Below, in pieces: positions 45,996 through 56,842 of a stretch of DNA of 64,000 nt. Source of the DNA: Rugalucina vietnamica (taxonomy: Eukaryota > Mollusca > Bivalvia > Lucinida > Lucinidae); contig OZ024884.1 in the NCBI GenBank assembly GCA_964017185.1, positions 19,314,048-19,378,047 on the forward strand, given 5' to 3'. The notes beneath the pieces were generated by a model. The model was given only the letters and a program-made list of their open reading frames with translations. It searched no databases and had not been told where the DNA came from. The position numbers were made by a program, and so were the translations under genes. Every line of letters begins with the position of its first letter. Position 1 is the stretch's first letter.

Positions 45996-46350
45996 CCAAT
46001 AAACTTGTTTGACTATGAAGGTCAAATACATGTATACAGCCTCAGGACAGGGCCAGAATAACCCCTGGGGTCAATTTCTTTTTTCAAATTTATAAATAGT
46101 CTGTCTAATTGCACATTTCCTGAAAGTTTTTCCCTTCACTGATATAAGTTGTCTGTACACGTTACATATGTTGACATTGTCGTAAAATCTGTCAAAGTCA
46201 TCACATGGTACAGTGGTCTTAGTCTTAAATAACTACATGTCAAGTTTCGTTACAAAAGGCTCAGCACTTCCTGAGAAGATTTTTGAAGGGTTTTCATTAT
46301 ATATGGGTATGGCGGCCATCTTGGCCATGTGACCTGGTTATTTATAAATA
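45996..46350 (-). repeat. Fragments of the 5.2-kb type repeat (right part)
   Basis: Contains ATATGGGTATGGCGGCCATC, TTGGCCATGTGACCTGG and AACCCCTGGGGTC, complementary to phrases of the tandem unit at 5234-6778. Confidence 0.55.
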
Positions 46351-46635
46351 ATGCAACGTGTAGCCGAGCCAAACCACAGCAAACCCCGTCGGTTGAAAAG
46401 CATGCTCCTCCACCAAGGGTGTTTTACTGTGCTATATATGCGACATTTACTAACTTAAAAAACTACCGAGTTGTAAATTTGCATATCTATTTATAGCTCA
46501 CCGTTACACTACTTCCCCCTCCGAGAAGACTCGCCCCGAGTCTTGGCAATGTAACTCCGGTCCGGTAGTTGTAATTATTCCACAGTTGCCACTAAATGAT
46601 CGAGAGAAAAGATTTCCAAAATATAGGCCAAATCA

Positions 46636-46878
46636 TTGGTGGCTTTGAGGGGCCATGCATATCAGTGTTTGTATTGCCGCCCACCGAAGATCTATATAAA
46701 AGATAAGTGGCGTGTGGAGGCCCATGTGTATAGACATCACGGACTCCCTACTATTGTAAGCTGTGTCTCTTCAGATGCTCAACACAAGAGGAACTCGATC
46801 GATATGTCCTTAACTTCAAGATGCATAGGGACAGACAGACACAACAGCCAGCCGACTATGAAATACAGTAGGATTTGA
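46636..46878 (+). pseudogene. C2H2 finger-like transposon ORF fragment
   Basis: The frame includes YQCLYCRPPKIYIKDKW then RVEAHVYRHH, one C-x2-C...H-x3-H zinc finger with a long spacer. Frames before 46630 and after 46878 are broken. About 100 bp upstream is a stretch with GAAGACTCGCCCCGAGTC, which I associate loosely with retroelement leaders. Together with the C48-like fragment at 47924 it may come from one decayed element; this is inference. Confidence 0.35.
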
Positions 46879-46899
46879 TAAAATCCAACGATCCATAAT

Positions 46900-47278
46900 A
46901 CCTCACCATCAGGGATATCAAATGTCTGTCGTCAGTCTAGTGAATATGATGCAACGTCATCCTAACGGGTCCGGCGATCTAACAAGATTATCTACAGATT
47001 AGCATGAGTGGAAACGCTTGGTTATTGCCGGAGGCATGCGACATGGATCCATTGAACAACAACATCGTTATTGTAAAAATGGAGTTAGCTACTCACTAAC
47101 TCCAGTTTATGTTTCATGGCCCATAGCATACTATATGGTTCATATCTCACGTATGCCTGTGTGGATGCACTTGAGAAACATGGAATCACCATATAAAATT
47201 ATTACATCATGTACTGTAGTGTCAGCACAAATAGGTCACAAGGGTGGTGTGGTGGGTAAATGGGTCCCTGCCCCTTAA
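46900..47278 (+). other. Coding-like sequence with stops
   Basis: Frame 47018-47278 (MVIAGGMRHGSIEQQH and onward) is open but unassigned; adjacent frames have stops. Confidence 0.25.
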
Positions 47279-47511
47279 TAGATGGGCTGCTTGTGTATTG
47301 ACAGACCATCTGAATACTGGTTAATCGCTCAAGTCTGAGCCTGCCCAAGAAAATGATTTAGTCAAACCATACATACATATAAGCCCTATCGGTTTGCTTG
47401 GGTGGTTGTATTTATGACGCACATTTTGAGTGCCATGACATCCTAATGTTGGGTAAAAGTCCCATAAAATAGAGGCAACGTCCCGACATGACCATGACTG
47501 TTGACTGGGAG
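47279..47511 (+). mobile_element. R3 copy 4, opposite orientation
   Basis: One of two R3 copies in the opposite orientation; ends at the GACTGGGA that precedes GACGTTAA in other copies. Confidence 0.7.
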
Positions 47512-47923
47512 AGAAAATAGATCCCAGGCAGTCAATATGTACGATAAAATTTACATCATTTAAGACCCAAAGCACGTGCTTAAGAAGATAAAAAATATTA
47601 TCGAAGCCAGCAAAGCGGCAACTGGAAGATTTTAACACTACACGGCAAATGGAAACGCAACACCCCATACAAGAGCATTTGATGCGGTAACCAATACAGA
47701 CACAGACGGAACAGCAAATGGAAAAGGGGCAACACTTATACCAGTCACCCTTCAATACAGAAGAGGCGGAATATTCTTTTATAAACTTAATGTCGTCAAG
47801 ACCAAGATCACCCGAGCTCTTAAAAGATGTACGGTATAGCCTAGAAGTTTGGGTACAAGTAGCTAGCCTTGTTAAGACTGAGCAAAAATACTGATGTCAA
47901 CAATATAATTCAGTAATGTCTAT

Positions 47924-48103
47924 ATGCAAACCAAAGGGAACGACTGTGGCCTATATGCCATAGCCAAAGCTTTGGCATTTGGCCGCAAGACGTCGAAGGC
48001 ACAGTATATCCCGAGCAAACTGAGAGAATATCTTATGAAATGTCTGGAAGAAAATGAAATGCGGTTGTTTCCTGCTGCAAAGGGAACAAGCAAAAGACGC
48101 TAG
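47924..48103 (+). pseudogene. C48 (Ulp1-like) cysteine protease fragment
   Basis: A 59-residue frame from ATG to TAG reads GNDCGLYAIAKAL, the conserved Q-x-x-x-(N/S)DCG-x-x-A block around the catalytic cysteine of C48-type peptidases, followed by SKLREYLMKCLEENEM and a basic end. Only this C-terminal part is visible; the His and Asp parts of the triad are not found upstream, where stops accumulate. Such domains occur in proteins of several invertebrate DNA transposons. R1 is inserted directly after the stop codon. Confidence 0.5.
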
Positions 48104-48394
48104 CATTACGAAAACTTGGCCATGCAATAAACAGAATTTTTTTGAGCTTTAGAAATTGAAAATTTCAAGCTGAAAATTTTTCATATTTTTCTTATTTTTT
48201 TTCTCCAAAACATAGATTGTGGGTACTCGTTAGAACCGCCTCGACGAGGCGGTTCGAGGCGGTTCTAACGTGTACCCACAATCTATGTTTTGAGCAAAAA
48301 TAAGAAAAATAGGTATATCCCTGGATACCCCAGTTTTGCTGTATAAAAGTGGGGTTCAAGGGGGTACACATTACACGGACATGTTTTCCTGATG
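48104..48394 (+). mobile_element. R1 MITE, copy with duplicated hairpin tip
   Basis: Starts one base after the stop codon of the C48-like fragment. The loop contains GAGGCGGTTC twice in succession. Confidence 0.88.
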
Positions 48395-48532
48395 ATGCCA
48401 GACCAACATTGTGATGACTATCACCAAGAAGCTTCAAAACTGAATGGTCGGTCTTTTATATGTCCTACATGTTCTAATATTGGATAAAATACAGAGAATT
48501 ACTTCCAACATGGATTTACTGTTTATTTACAC

Positions 48533-48563
48533 AACGTTTCAGCCTCATGGCCTTTTTCAAGTG
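48533..48563 (-). other. Degenerate hammerhead-like core
   Basis: On the minus strand: CTTGAAAAAGGCC, ATGA, GGCTGAAAC. Penelope-like elements often carry a hammerhead ribozyme with CTGATGA-stem-GAAAC. Stem II and GAAAC are visible, but CTGATGA is not intact. Confidence 0.35.
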
Positions 48564-48589
48564 TAATGAAAACAAAATAACAGGAAATG

Positions 48590-48626
48590 ACGTCAACGTC
48601 GCATGACGTCAATGACGACGACGTCA
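48590..48626. promoter_or_regulatory. Cluster of TGACGTCA-like sites
   Basis: ATGACGTCAACG, ATGACGTCAATG and ACGACGTCAAG lie within 37 bp; two are full TGACGTCA palindromes (CREB/ATF type). They fall in the terminal region of the Penelope-like element. Confidence 0.4.
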
Positions 48627-48774
48627 AGTAGAAACACATCAGTTGGCGTAAAAAATCAAAATAAAGGATCTTTACAGATGCTGATTACTGACAGAGATAC
48701 AGGTGTCATGTAAAAATCACAGAAGTCAGTAAAAACTTTACGAGGGATGTTCTTTAATTCTTGTCATTGACTCA

Positions 48775-50025
48775 TTTTCTCCTTAACCATCATTTATACC
48801 AGAAGAAAATTACTTGCTAGTTGAAGAGTGGTTCTTTGCGATATTGAAATCACCCAACTATTTTAAGATGATACAATTAATCATGGCAAACTGAGTCTCT
48901 GAAGAGGGGCACCTCTATGACACTACATACATGTACTTCAGCCAGTCACAAAAGGCAGAATAATGTTTGAATAAGAAGGGTTAGAAGAACGATTTTATAC
49001 TTGCGGAGTCTTCATTACCTTGCCAACACATTGGCAAAAAGTTATTTTCCTAAAACAGAAATTGCAATTTTTACGAGAACTGTAACATAGCACTACACAT
49101 GTTTGTTATGAATTATTAAGTTGAAAGAAGCGCGGTATGGAGGTTTCAGAGCCTCATAATTTCATTTCAAGTTATGGCTAATCCAAAACTTTTAATGCTG
49201 ATTTGTACCAGACCTTTGCTAATTCCATTTATAAAAGTTTTGGATTGTTCATCCTCTAAAACCTTGATTTATGAGTTGTAACATTTTGAAAAATAACACA
49301 AAATTTATTTGAAAGAGGCGTCCATACAACAAAAAAATCATGTGCTAATACAACTACATCGTCCCAAAATCGTTTTACTTGATATGTTTAAGAAGCGTTT
49401 TGGTAGACATTTTCAATCAACAAATTTGATTGGAATTCTATTACGATAGAGACGAACAGCTCCCCTAGAAACTAGGCGCCTGCTTTACCTTAAACCTGTC
49501 GTAAAAGTTGAATTGCAAGTTTAGCAATTTACAGCGAATATCCATATAGACCATTTTAGACAAAATTAAGATAACAATAAATTTGATATATTCACTAGAC
49601 AATCTGATTTGAAAATTATGAAAATATTGAATTGCGTAGCCTGTGCAGTGATTTGAAATGGCGTACATTCAAATTATTATGACGTCACAAAGCAGGGCCA
49701 ATAATTCCATCCAGTAAATGTGAAAACATTCTACAAAAGTGTTTTCTGATGCTCACATGAATAGCAAATTTATTTGTAAAATGGAAGTGGGCCTATATTT
49801 AGTGTTGCGAATGTTATAGCATTTTCTATACTTGTGATCGAAATTACATATTGTAAATTAATTGGAAAATAACGCAGTGTCATTACTATGCACTGTTTTA
49901 GAATGCGATTACTATAGACTCGTGCGTCAAAGAGCAACAATTTTGATACCAATCTGATCAGAAAAGATTTGGCTTTCACCACATACAAACAACTTTCTCG
50001 CAGTTAGTCCACGGGAAAAGTAATC
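48775..50025. other. No gene seen
   Basis: Sequence between the two inverted short repeats of the Penelope-like element. Non-coding. Confidence 0.4.
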
Positions 50026-50067
50026 AAGCAAATGACAAGAATTAAAGAACATCCCTCGTATAATGAC

Positions 50068-50529
50068 TTAATACATAATTTTGGAATTTAAGCCAAAAGG
50101 ACACACCGTTCCAAGACGGTGCATCCAGGAAGTCTCCTTCAAAAGCCTTTTCCAATTGCAGGTTACTCTATCAATAGGCATAAATGAAAAGTCTTTGATT
50201 GAATGTCCTGGTGAATTGAAATGCTCAGAGACTGTTGTAATAATGTCAGGGAAATGTTTTATGTCAAATTTATGTTTGTTCATTCTTTGACTACATTTTT
50301 GCTGAGTTTGTCCAACATATTGTAGGTGACATTTTTTGCATGTAATGAGATAAATTACATCCGATGAAGCGCATGAAAAATTTTCCCTTACATTAAAAGC
50401 AGCAGACGCTGTCGTGCTAGAAAATGAATTTGATTCCACAATGCTTGAACAATGCGAACAGCGAGGCCTATTACATTTTGAAACAGAACCAGAATTTAAT
50501 TTTCTGTTCAGCTCAGAATGAACCAACAT
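50068..50529 (-). pseudogene. GIY-YIG endonuclease domain of a Penelope-like element
   Basis: In these elements the nuclease nicks target DNA to prime reverse transcription. In the 153-residue frame a cysteine pair pattern CNRPRCSHC (19-27) precedes the domain. YLI (60-62) and YVG (71-73) form the GIY-YIG motif, R82 fits the conserved arginine, SEHFNSPGHS (101-110) fits the following histidine block, and E132 is the likely metal-binding glutamate. The stop is at the expected place. The frame stays open upstream of this ATG to about 50586 with VRTCTNLQD, as expected for the linker from reverse transcriptase. All key residues remain, but the missing reverse transcriptase makes the element dead. 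Confidence 0.8.
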
Positions 50530-50788
50530 GTCTTGTAAATTCGTACATGTTCTAACAAATACATTGATACTAACAACAATTGAACTGAGACAAAAATAAA
50601 GATACCAACTTGTTCCATCATGGTGTTCCGTTTTTTAGTATTTTTCCTTCATTAGTATTCCATGTTTTAGTAGATTAAATTTGACATTTGTCACTGTTCC
50701 GTAAAATAGCGATTTCTCATGTCTTTATTCCGTTGCTTAGTCCATGGTCGGACCGCCGACGACGGCTTTGTTAATTGACTTGAGAAAA

Positions 50789-50950
50789 TGTTGGTTGATT
50801 GGGGTTTAACGTCCCACCAACAGCTAAGGTCATATGGAGACGGGACGTCGATTTATAGTCCCATCCGACGGACTGGAGAAGCCCGGGATCGAACCTGCGA
50901 CCCCTGGTTTACAAGGCGAGTGACATTACCATTGCACCACGGAGGCGTCT
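50789..50950 (-). mobile_element. S2 tRNA-derived SINE
   Basis: The minus-strand head is tRNA-Thr-like (A box TGGTGCAATGG, B box GGTTCGATCCC), but its anticodon stem no longer pairs. The 3' part reads GTTGGTGGGACGTTAAACCC. It is flanked by the 9-bp duplication TTGAGAAAA (50780-50788 and 50951-50959). It is not a tRNA gene. Confidence 0.9.
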
Positions 50951-51344
50951 TTGAGAAAAGGCGATGAATACCTTGTATATACTCAGAAGCAGCAATCGAA
51001 CTTGAAGACGCGGACGGGATATCCGCAAAACTGAGCCAAGAGCCTATGCCATTCCTGGCGATACCAACAGGGACCCGGTCGCTATCTGCAAGTAGTTCCG
51101 TAGTGTGCGTCCACAGGAAATGCTTGTTCTTCTTGCCAATCAAGCGGTAACGCCTGGTACAAGAAACTACCCATTGGAATCAATAAAATGTATGGAATCA
51201 TGAATGATATGAAGTCAGGAGTTGGACTTGAAATATTACATAATATGAATGGCCAGTGGGTTATATAAGCTTTGCATGGAAGCAGTAGTATAGCCCATTT
51301 ATCTCTCACGACCCAATACTTTAATACTTTAGGTGATTCGTTAG

Positions 51345-51442
51345 ATGACTCCATGGAAACGGCTTCCAATGATGAATCAACAGAAACGACCTGTGGCGAG
51401 GAAGGGAGTGCGAGTAACGAGTCAGGCATCCAAAGAGATTAA
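51345..51442 (+). pseudogene. Acidic C-terminal coding remnant
   Basis: After TAATACTTTAG the plus-strand frame reads GDSLDDSMETASNDESTETT with more acidic residues and stops at 51442. It is an S/T/E/D-rich tail of unknown origin; coding status is uncertain. Confidence 0.25.
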
Positions 51443-51947
51443 CTGAACAAAGCAAAGAAGAACAAAGCAATTAAGACAAAATGCCCAGTGACAAAGCGTA
51501 GGTGAAAAACAACCCAACACGGTATCCTTATATACCCGAAAGAAAAAGAAACGCTATAGTGCGATTTGCCCGTTAAGTTTTTAATAAATAATTCAAATTC
51601 AAAATGTCTTAGAATTATTTCTTTTTCTGGTCGAAAATCACCTTAGTTCACGTTGAGCATACTATGCATGACGATGTTTCCTATATTAATGTAAAGACAA
51701 AAGACATTGAAGCAGCCGGCAAACACGTTTTGGGCTTGATTATTCAAAGGAACCACACACACGAATTTCGGGAATGCGTTTCAATGTAAGTTGCAATAAC
51801 GAAGCTTGTTGGTATTAGTTTAGATGCTTGTGAAGTTGAATAATGTTTTTTCGTCTTTATAAACTCTAACTTGATCGGTATTGACCCGACCACATCCAAA
51901 CCAGCAACAAGTGTGTTGTCTGAGAGTGTTGAACAAAGGGAACTGCA
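51443..51947. other. No gene seen
   Basis: Non-coding spacer before the R1 copy. Confidence 0.4.
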
Positions 51948-52216
51948 CATTACGAAAACTTGCCCATGCAATATACAGAGATTTTTTGAGCCTTAAAAAT
52001 TGAACATTTTCAGCTGAGCAATTTTGATATTTTTCTTATTTTTGCTCAAAACATAGATTGTGGGTACACGTTAGAACCGCCTCGCCGAGACGGTACTCGT
52101 TTTCACCGAGACGGTACTAACGAGTACCCACAATCTATGTTTTGGAGCAAAAACCTGTATACCCCAGTTTTGCTATATAAAGTGGGGTTCAAGGGGGTAT
52201 ACATATTTTCCTGATG
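51948..52216 (+). mobile_element. R1 MITE, copy
   Basis: Complete ends; the central loop has a duplicated GAGACGGTACT block and the AAGAAAAATA segment after the right arm is lost. Confidence 0.85.
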
Positions 52217-52663
52217 AGGAGGTACATGCTGCAGTAAGGAGAACAACATGTTGGACAGGAGAACAGTGATGAGACATAGAGGGTCTTGAGCGTGTATAAG
52301 ATCATGTAGGATGATCGAGGACTTGACTTTCAGTAAAGTCGCCATTCGAAGGTTTAGAATAAAAAAGAATCACAGCTTTCAAACTGTTCGAATATAATCA
52401 GTGTAACTTTTCTTTTGTTATATTTGCGATGCAGAGTAAATGGTAAAACAAGTTGTAACGTTGTTTTAAGGGGACTGAGCACACCTCGGCAGCATGAAAC
52501 CAGGCACACCAAAGAAGGGCCGTATAGGTTTGACAAATGTGATGTGGTATCTTTCAGTCCATTCAGTTATACAAGGCATTTGCTAACACAATTCAAGAGC
52601 AAGCATTTTAAGTGTGAGTAATGTGACAAAGAAGGGAGCTGCTAACCCACCAGGATTTGGAAT

Positions 52664-52747
52664 CAGGAACATGTCGGGACGCTGCCTCCATTTTATGGGA
52701 CTTTTACCCAAAATTAGGACGTCATGACATTCAAAAAGTGCTTCGAA
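52664..52747 (-). mobile_element. R3 copy 5, partial
   Basis: Only the TCGGGACG to GTGCTTCGAATA part; lies inside zinc-finger unit 1 and abuts R6. Confidence 0.6.
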
Positions 52748-52948
52748 TATATAAATTTGGCCTCATTTGGATTTTACTAGTTTTTATATAGACTACTCTG
52801 TTGAAATATGCAAAATTACAGTAATTCTCTTTAATCTATAGGGTCACTAAAAACGGCTTAAGTGGCCGAAACCGAGGTATGGCCCATCACCATTAATATG
52901 TTCACTGCTCTTAAAGGCTCTTGATTTTATTTTTATTGTCATTCAGGA
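52748..52948 (+). repeat. R6 repeat, copy c
   Basis: Ends TTTTTATTGTCATTCAG directly before the resumed zinc-finger linker, so the repeat supplies a splice-acceptor-like end. Confidence 0.6.
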
Positions 52949-53861
52949 GAAAAACCTTACATTATACAAAGGCCGATCTGAAAGACCCAATCTGAAAGAC
53001 CATATCGTACATTCTGGAGATATACCTTACATACAATTTGCCTGCTCTCCAAGAACCCAACATCCTTATATGGTCCCTTGGAATTGAAAGTGTGAGAAGA
53101 AAATCCTGGTCCCAATTTCATCAACATCAAATAGCCACGCATATTGCTTCATCTGCAAAAACTTAAGACGGAGAGGCTAATAAGAGTTCCAAGTCAAATC
53201 TGTTCATCAACCTTCGTAGACATTGTTATTATACCAGAAGGATCGAGATGTTGTCAACACCACATCCAAGATGGAGGCTTCTCCGCTGAAACTATGATTG
53301 CACTAAGAACCACAGACCAGTCAACACTTTCCGAAGCTTCTGTGGGGCACACGATCTCCAATCTTCGAGAAATCGCCAGAAGGAATTCTTCGATGCGGAT
53401 CGATTTTGACAACAGAGACGCCCTTTCAGGAGCAGATTACACAACACACATCTGACTGGTCTGGGAAAGCAAAGTTTCAACGACCTACACCACCACATCT
53501 CCGAGACGATCCGGAACACACCAGCTAGATCGACCCGCGTTTCTCTGGCGATATTCCTCCTGAAAATGAAGTCTGGCATGTCAAACAAGCTGCTATCAAC
53601 CCTTTTCAACATCACGAAATGGGGTGAACGCCTTTCAGTCGCTGGTGTCCGAAAAGCCTTGGAAGCCAACTTTGTACCTTACCATATTGAGTTTCAGCAC
53701 ATTACTGTGGACGCGGCGATTGGCAATAAACAGGTGGTGCCGTTCCCCAGTACTTTAACAGCATCCGAATACTCACACCAAGCGCTGGTTCAACCTGATT
53801 TAATGTAGAAGTAGTTGATGGCGGTAACGAAGTCGATAGCTGAGCTGTTAAAGATGCCCGG

Positions 53862-53990
53862 ATCTGTCCCTTTCAAGATTATTTCAGCTCATATGAGACG
53901 GGCCAATCAGTAGGTGGGCAAAAACGGGAGAACCCCTAGAAAAACTACCTGGCACACCCGCAAGCATCCAGCGGTGGTGCTAAACCAGGT
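53862..53990 (-). mobile_element. S1 SINE fragment
   Basis: Contains CCTTTCAAGATTATTTCAGC, CTCATATGAGACGGGCCA and GGGAGAACCCCTAGAAAAAC, as in the 34805 copy; the tRNA head is missing. Confidence 0.75.
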
Positions 53991-54029
53991 TTGTATAAAA
54001 CAAGCAAATTCAGAGAATTTATGTCCCCC

Positions 54030-54455
54030 GCCTTGATAGTTTAGTTACACAAATATAATCTTAGAATAACATATATCGAAACCACATGCACTTTCTTAGT
54101 GTAAATGCCTGAAAAACGACTTAAGTTCAAATTTCGAAAAAAGTGATAAAAATTAAAGTGAGGATTATATCCAAACCACATGCTTATCTGTAAAGTATGG
54201 TCAAGACATATGTATAGTTTCAAAATAATCTGAATATAACTGTAGGAGGAGTTGCTTGCACAAGGTACCCACTGTTCATTCACTTTCACTGTCAAAATGT
54301 CGAAAAATTTGACTAAGTTCAAATTGCACAAAAAAGTGTCAAAAATTAATCTGAGGATTATATCCAAATCACATGCACATCTTCAAAGCATGGTCAAGAC
54401 ATCTGTAAAGTTTCAAAAGAATCGGAATGAAACTGTAGGAGGAGTTGCTTACAAA
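54030..54455 (+). repeat. Tandem repeat of ~190 bp, two and a half units
   Basis: AGGATTATATCCAAA(C/T)CACATGC through GGTCAAGACAT to CTGTAGGAGGAGTTGCTT occurs at 54160-54258 and 54352-54450, with a partial earlier unit. Confidence 0.8.
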
Positions 54456-54671
54456 ATCTCTTCTCCAAAAGCCTTTTCACTGATACGGTGAAGTTTGTTC
54501 TCAAATGCATTTAAATGTGCGGACAATTGTTAAAGGTCATCCAAATTAACTTTGCACTATATCGCCTGTCGTCCATAACACATTAATATTATCACGGAAC
54601 ACATTAATATTATCAGAGGCAAAACTATTGAGCAAAACACCTGGGCGGTTTTGTTTTTCTTGTGTGTTTGA

Positions 54672-54908
54672 ATCGATGCATACCGCCCGAGTCAACAGCT
54701 ACGGGTCATTTCGGGACGCTGCCACCATTTTATGGGACTTATACCCAGAGAATTAAGGATGTCATGACATCCAAAAAAGTTTTTCAAAATATTACCACCC
54801 TACGAAACCAAAGAAGCTTTGCCAGGAGACACAAGCAGCCCATCTATTTCTTTAGAACCGAATGGGCGGGGCCCATATTCCCACCCGACCACCCTTATGC
54901 TGTTCTTG
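54672..54908 (-). mobile_element. R3 copy 6
   Basis: Carries both ends of the consensus but has lost the central CTGGGCAG-CAGATGG part. Confidence 0.7.
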
Positions 54909-56676
54909 TGTGATTTTCTTCTTATATAACTATATAGTTATTTTCTTCTCTTTGATTTGCGATGCACAGTAAATAGTAAATCAAGAAGTAAGGCTGTCAA
55001 TTATCACATTCGAAAACAAGATGACCTCTAATTATCATCATAAAAGAGTTTGAAATTTCCCAGTCAAACCCGCTAGTTGAGTCGTATATAAAAGGCACGC
55101 ACACCTTGATTCATTCTTTCGTTCACCATGGCAACACAGTACATTTACAAGCATTGTGGGGTCGTTTTAAGGGGACTGAGCACACTTCGGCAGCATGAAA
55201 ACCAGCTATGCAAAAGAGAGACGTATAGTTTCGTCAATTCAATTATACAAGGCATTTGCTAACACATTCGAAGAGCAAGCCATTTAAATGTGAGAAATGT
55301 GACAAGAAGGGAGCTACTAACCAACCAGGAAAAGACAAATTTGAATGCGGCGACATTTGCACAAGAAAATGTGGTACAAAGGCCGATCTGAAAAGCCGTC
55401 TCGATGTAATTCTGGAGATAAACCTTACATTATACAAAGGCCGATCTGGAAGACCATCGCGTACATTCTGGAGATAAAACCGACATATCATTTGTCTGCT
55501 CTTTAAGAAACCAACATGGCATCCATATTTGGTTACCTGGAACTGAAAACTGAGAACTGAAAGATGTGAAGAAAAATCCTGATCCCAATTTCATCAACAT
55601 CAAGTAGCCACGCATATTGCTTCATCTGCAAAGAATAGAGGGACCAGGAATCGATGCAATTAAATTTAAAGTCCCAACATAGACAGCGGGTGAAAAAAAA
55701 TACATAAAGCACAACAAAACATTTTCCGACAACACACTCGAAAAGCAGAATGACTAGCTCTTTCCCAACAAGGTAGCCATCCGGCTAGATTTCAACAGGA
55801 ACGAAAGGGAACGAGTACGACAGAGAGGTAGGCACAATAAACAGTAGTATAATGAAGATAAACCACTTTTCCTGGGACACCAGACGGCGGCTAATTGTAG
55901 TTCCAAGTCTAACTCGTTTATCAACCTTCGTAAACTTCAATGTTATTACACCAGAAGGATCGAGATGTTGTCAACACCACATACGAGATGGCGGCTTCTC
56001 CGCTGAAACTGGCGCACATGATCTCCAAACTTCGAGAAATCGCCAGAAGGAATTTGTCGATGCGGATCGATTTTGACAACAGAGACGGCCTTTCACCTTT
56101 CAGAAACTGATTATACAAATCTGACGGGTCTGGGAAAACAGAGTTTCAACGACATAAACCACCACATCTCCGAGACAATACGGAACGCACCAGCGAAGTC
56201 GACTCGCGTTTCTCTTGCGATATTTCTCCTGAAACTTGATGATGAAATCTGGCATGTCAAACAAGCTGCTATCAATTCTTTTCAACATCAAAAAGTGGAG
56301 TGTACGCCGTGCAGTCGCTAGTGTCCGAAAAGCCTTAGTAGCCATTTGTACCTAACCACAATTGAGTTTCAGCACATAACTGTGGACGTGGCGATTGGCA
56401 ATAATCAGGTGACACCCCAACAGCACCCGAACACTTAGACCACGCGCTGGTTCAACCTGGCAACGCAGCAGTTGATGGCGGTAACAAAGTCGATAGCTAA
56501 GCAATCACAAACACCCGGATCATGTCTAGTCCAGCGGTGGTACCTCCTTCGACAACTGCTCAAGTCGAGACAGAAGCAAATATCCAGAGCTTGAGTCCCA
56601 GGTAGTAACAGTGCAAACACACTCAGCAGCAAATTACAACGTTACGGTGGTAAATGGCGGAACGGGAAACGGTTAG
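54905..56676 (+). pseudogene. Zinc-finger/transposase-like unit 2
   Basis: Retains a promoter-like region (TATATAAAAG at 55085) and an ATG in strong context (CACCATGG, 55128). The first frame, 55128-55262, encodes YIYKHCGVVLRGLSTLRQHE and stops early by frameshift. Finger remnants follow (KPFKCEKCDKKG at 55276, then FECGDICTRKCGTKADL). From 55880 the second domain repeats that of unit 1 (GSRCCQHHIRDGGFSAET, GLGKQSFNDINHHISETI, then a C-terminal VTVVNGGTGNG ending at 56676). Units 1 and 2 align over their length, so they arose by duplication. The first finger lacks its first cysteine (H in its place). Confidence 0.5.
55085..55094 (+). promoter_or_regulatory. TATA box of zinc-finger unit 2
   Basis: TATATAAAAG, 33 bp before ATG-proximal CACCATGG and preceded by GCTAGTTGAGTCG, which is conserved in unit 3. 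Confidence 0.6.
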
Positions 56677-56721
56677 GAGAAAGAAAGGGTCTGTAGGGTA
56701 TATGTTTCTTTGAATTGATTC

Positions 56722-56842
56722 TTAACGTACCAGTCAACAAATATGGTCATGTCGGGTCATGTTAAGGGACTTACCCAAACACAGGATGTCATAGCATCCA
56801 AACAGTGCTTAACCACTCAAGTAAGCCTCTAAGGCTTACATC
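56722..56842 (-). mobile_element. R3 copy 7, partial
   Basis: Left third of R3 (CTTAACGTACCAGTCAAC to AGTAAGCCTCTAAGGCTT) with an internal deletion. Confidence 0.65.

Larger units (their letters stand above)
48486..50590 (-). mobile_element. Penelope-like retroelement, 5'-truncated
   Basis: Contains the GIY-YIG domain (50068-50529) that follows reverse transcriptase in Penelope-like elements, and, 1.5 kb further, AACGTTTCAGCCTCATGGCC in the style of their terminal regions. TTTACGAGGGATGTTC with AATTCTTGTCATTGA near 48738 recurs inverted at 50029-50061. Inverted partial copies of ends are a known habit of this group. No reverse-transcriptase coding is recognised to the right of 50590. Confidence 0.6.
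52275..53990 (+). pseudogene. Zinc-finger/transposase-like unit 1
   Basis: First of three related units. Coding remnants begin at 52438 with a C2H2 region: LRGLSTPRQHETRHTKEGPY, then DKCDVV and FKSKHFKCE. The promoter and first codons present in units 2 and 3 are deleted. R3 (52664) and R6 (52748) interrupt it, after which GEKPYIIQ, a C2H2 linker, resumes at 52949. From 53200 a second domain follows: SRCCQHHIQDGGFSAET, then SETIRNTPARSTRVSLAIFL, LFNITKWG and NFVPYHI. I associate these with the N-terminal part of a DDE-type transposase family from molluscs, from memory only. Ends around 53808. Frameshifts throughout. Confidence 0.5.

Noticed and set aside
48192..48437. Recurrent frames over R1 copies (for example at 7221, 43349, 48192, 52103)
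   Set aside because: The hairpin arms produce similar peptides in each copy, but stops and frame differ between copies, so no coding constraint is visible.
50876..50950. Possible tRNA-Thr gene on the minus strand
   Set aside because: The A and B boxes are good, but the anticodon stem does not pair, and the sequence is the head of a SINE bounded by a 9-bp target duplication.
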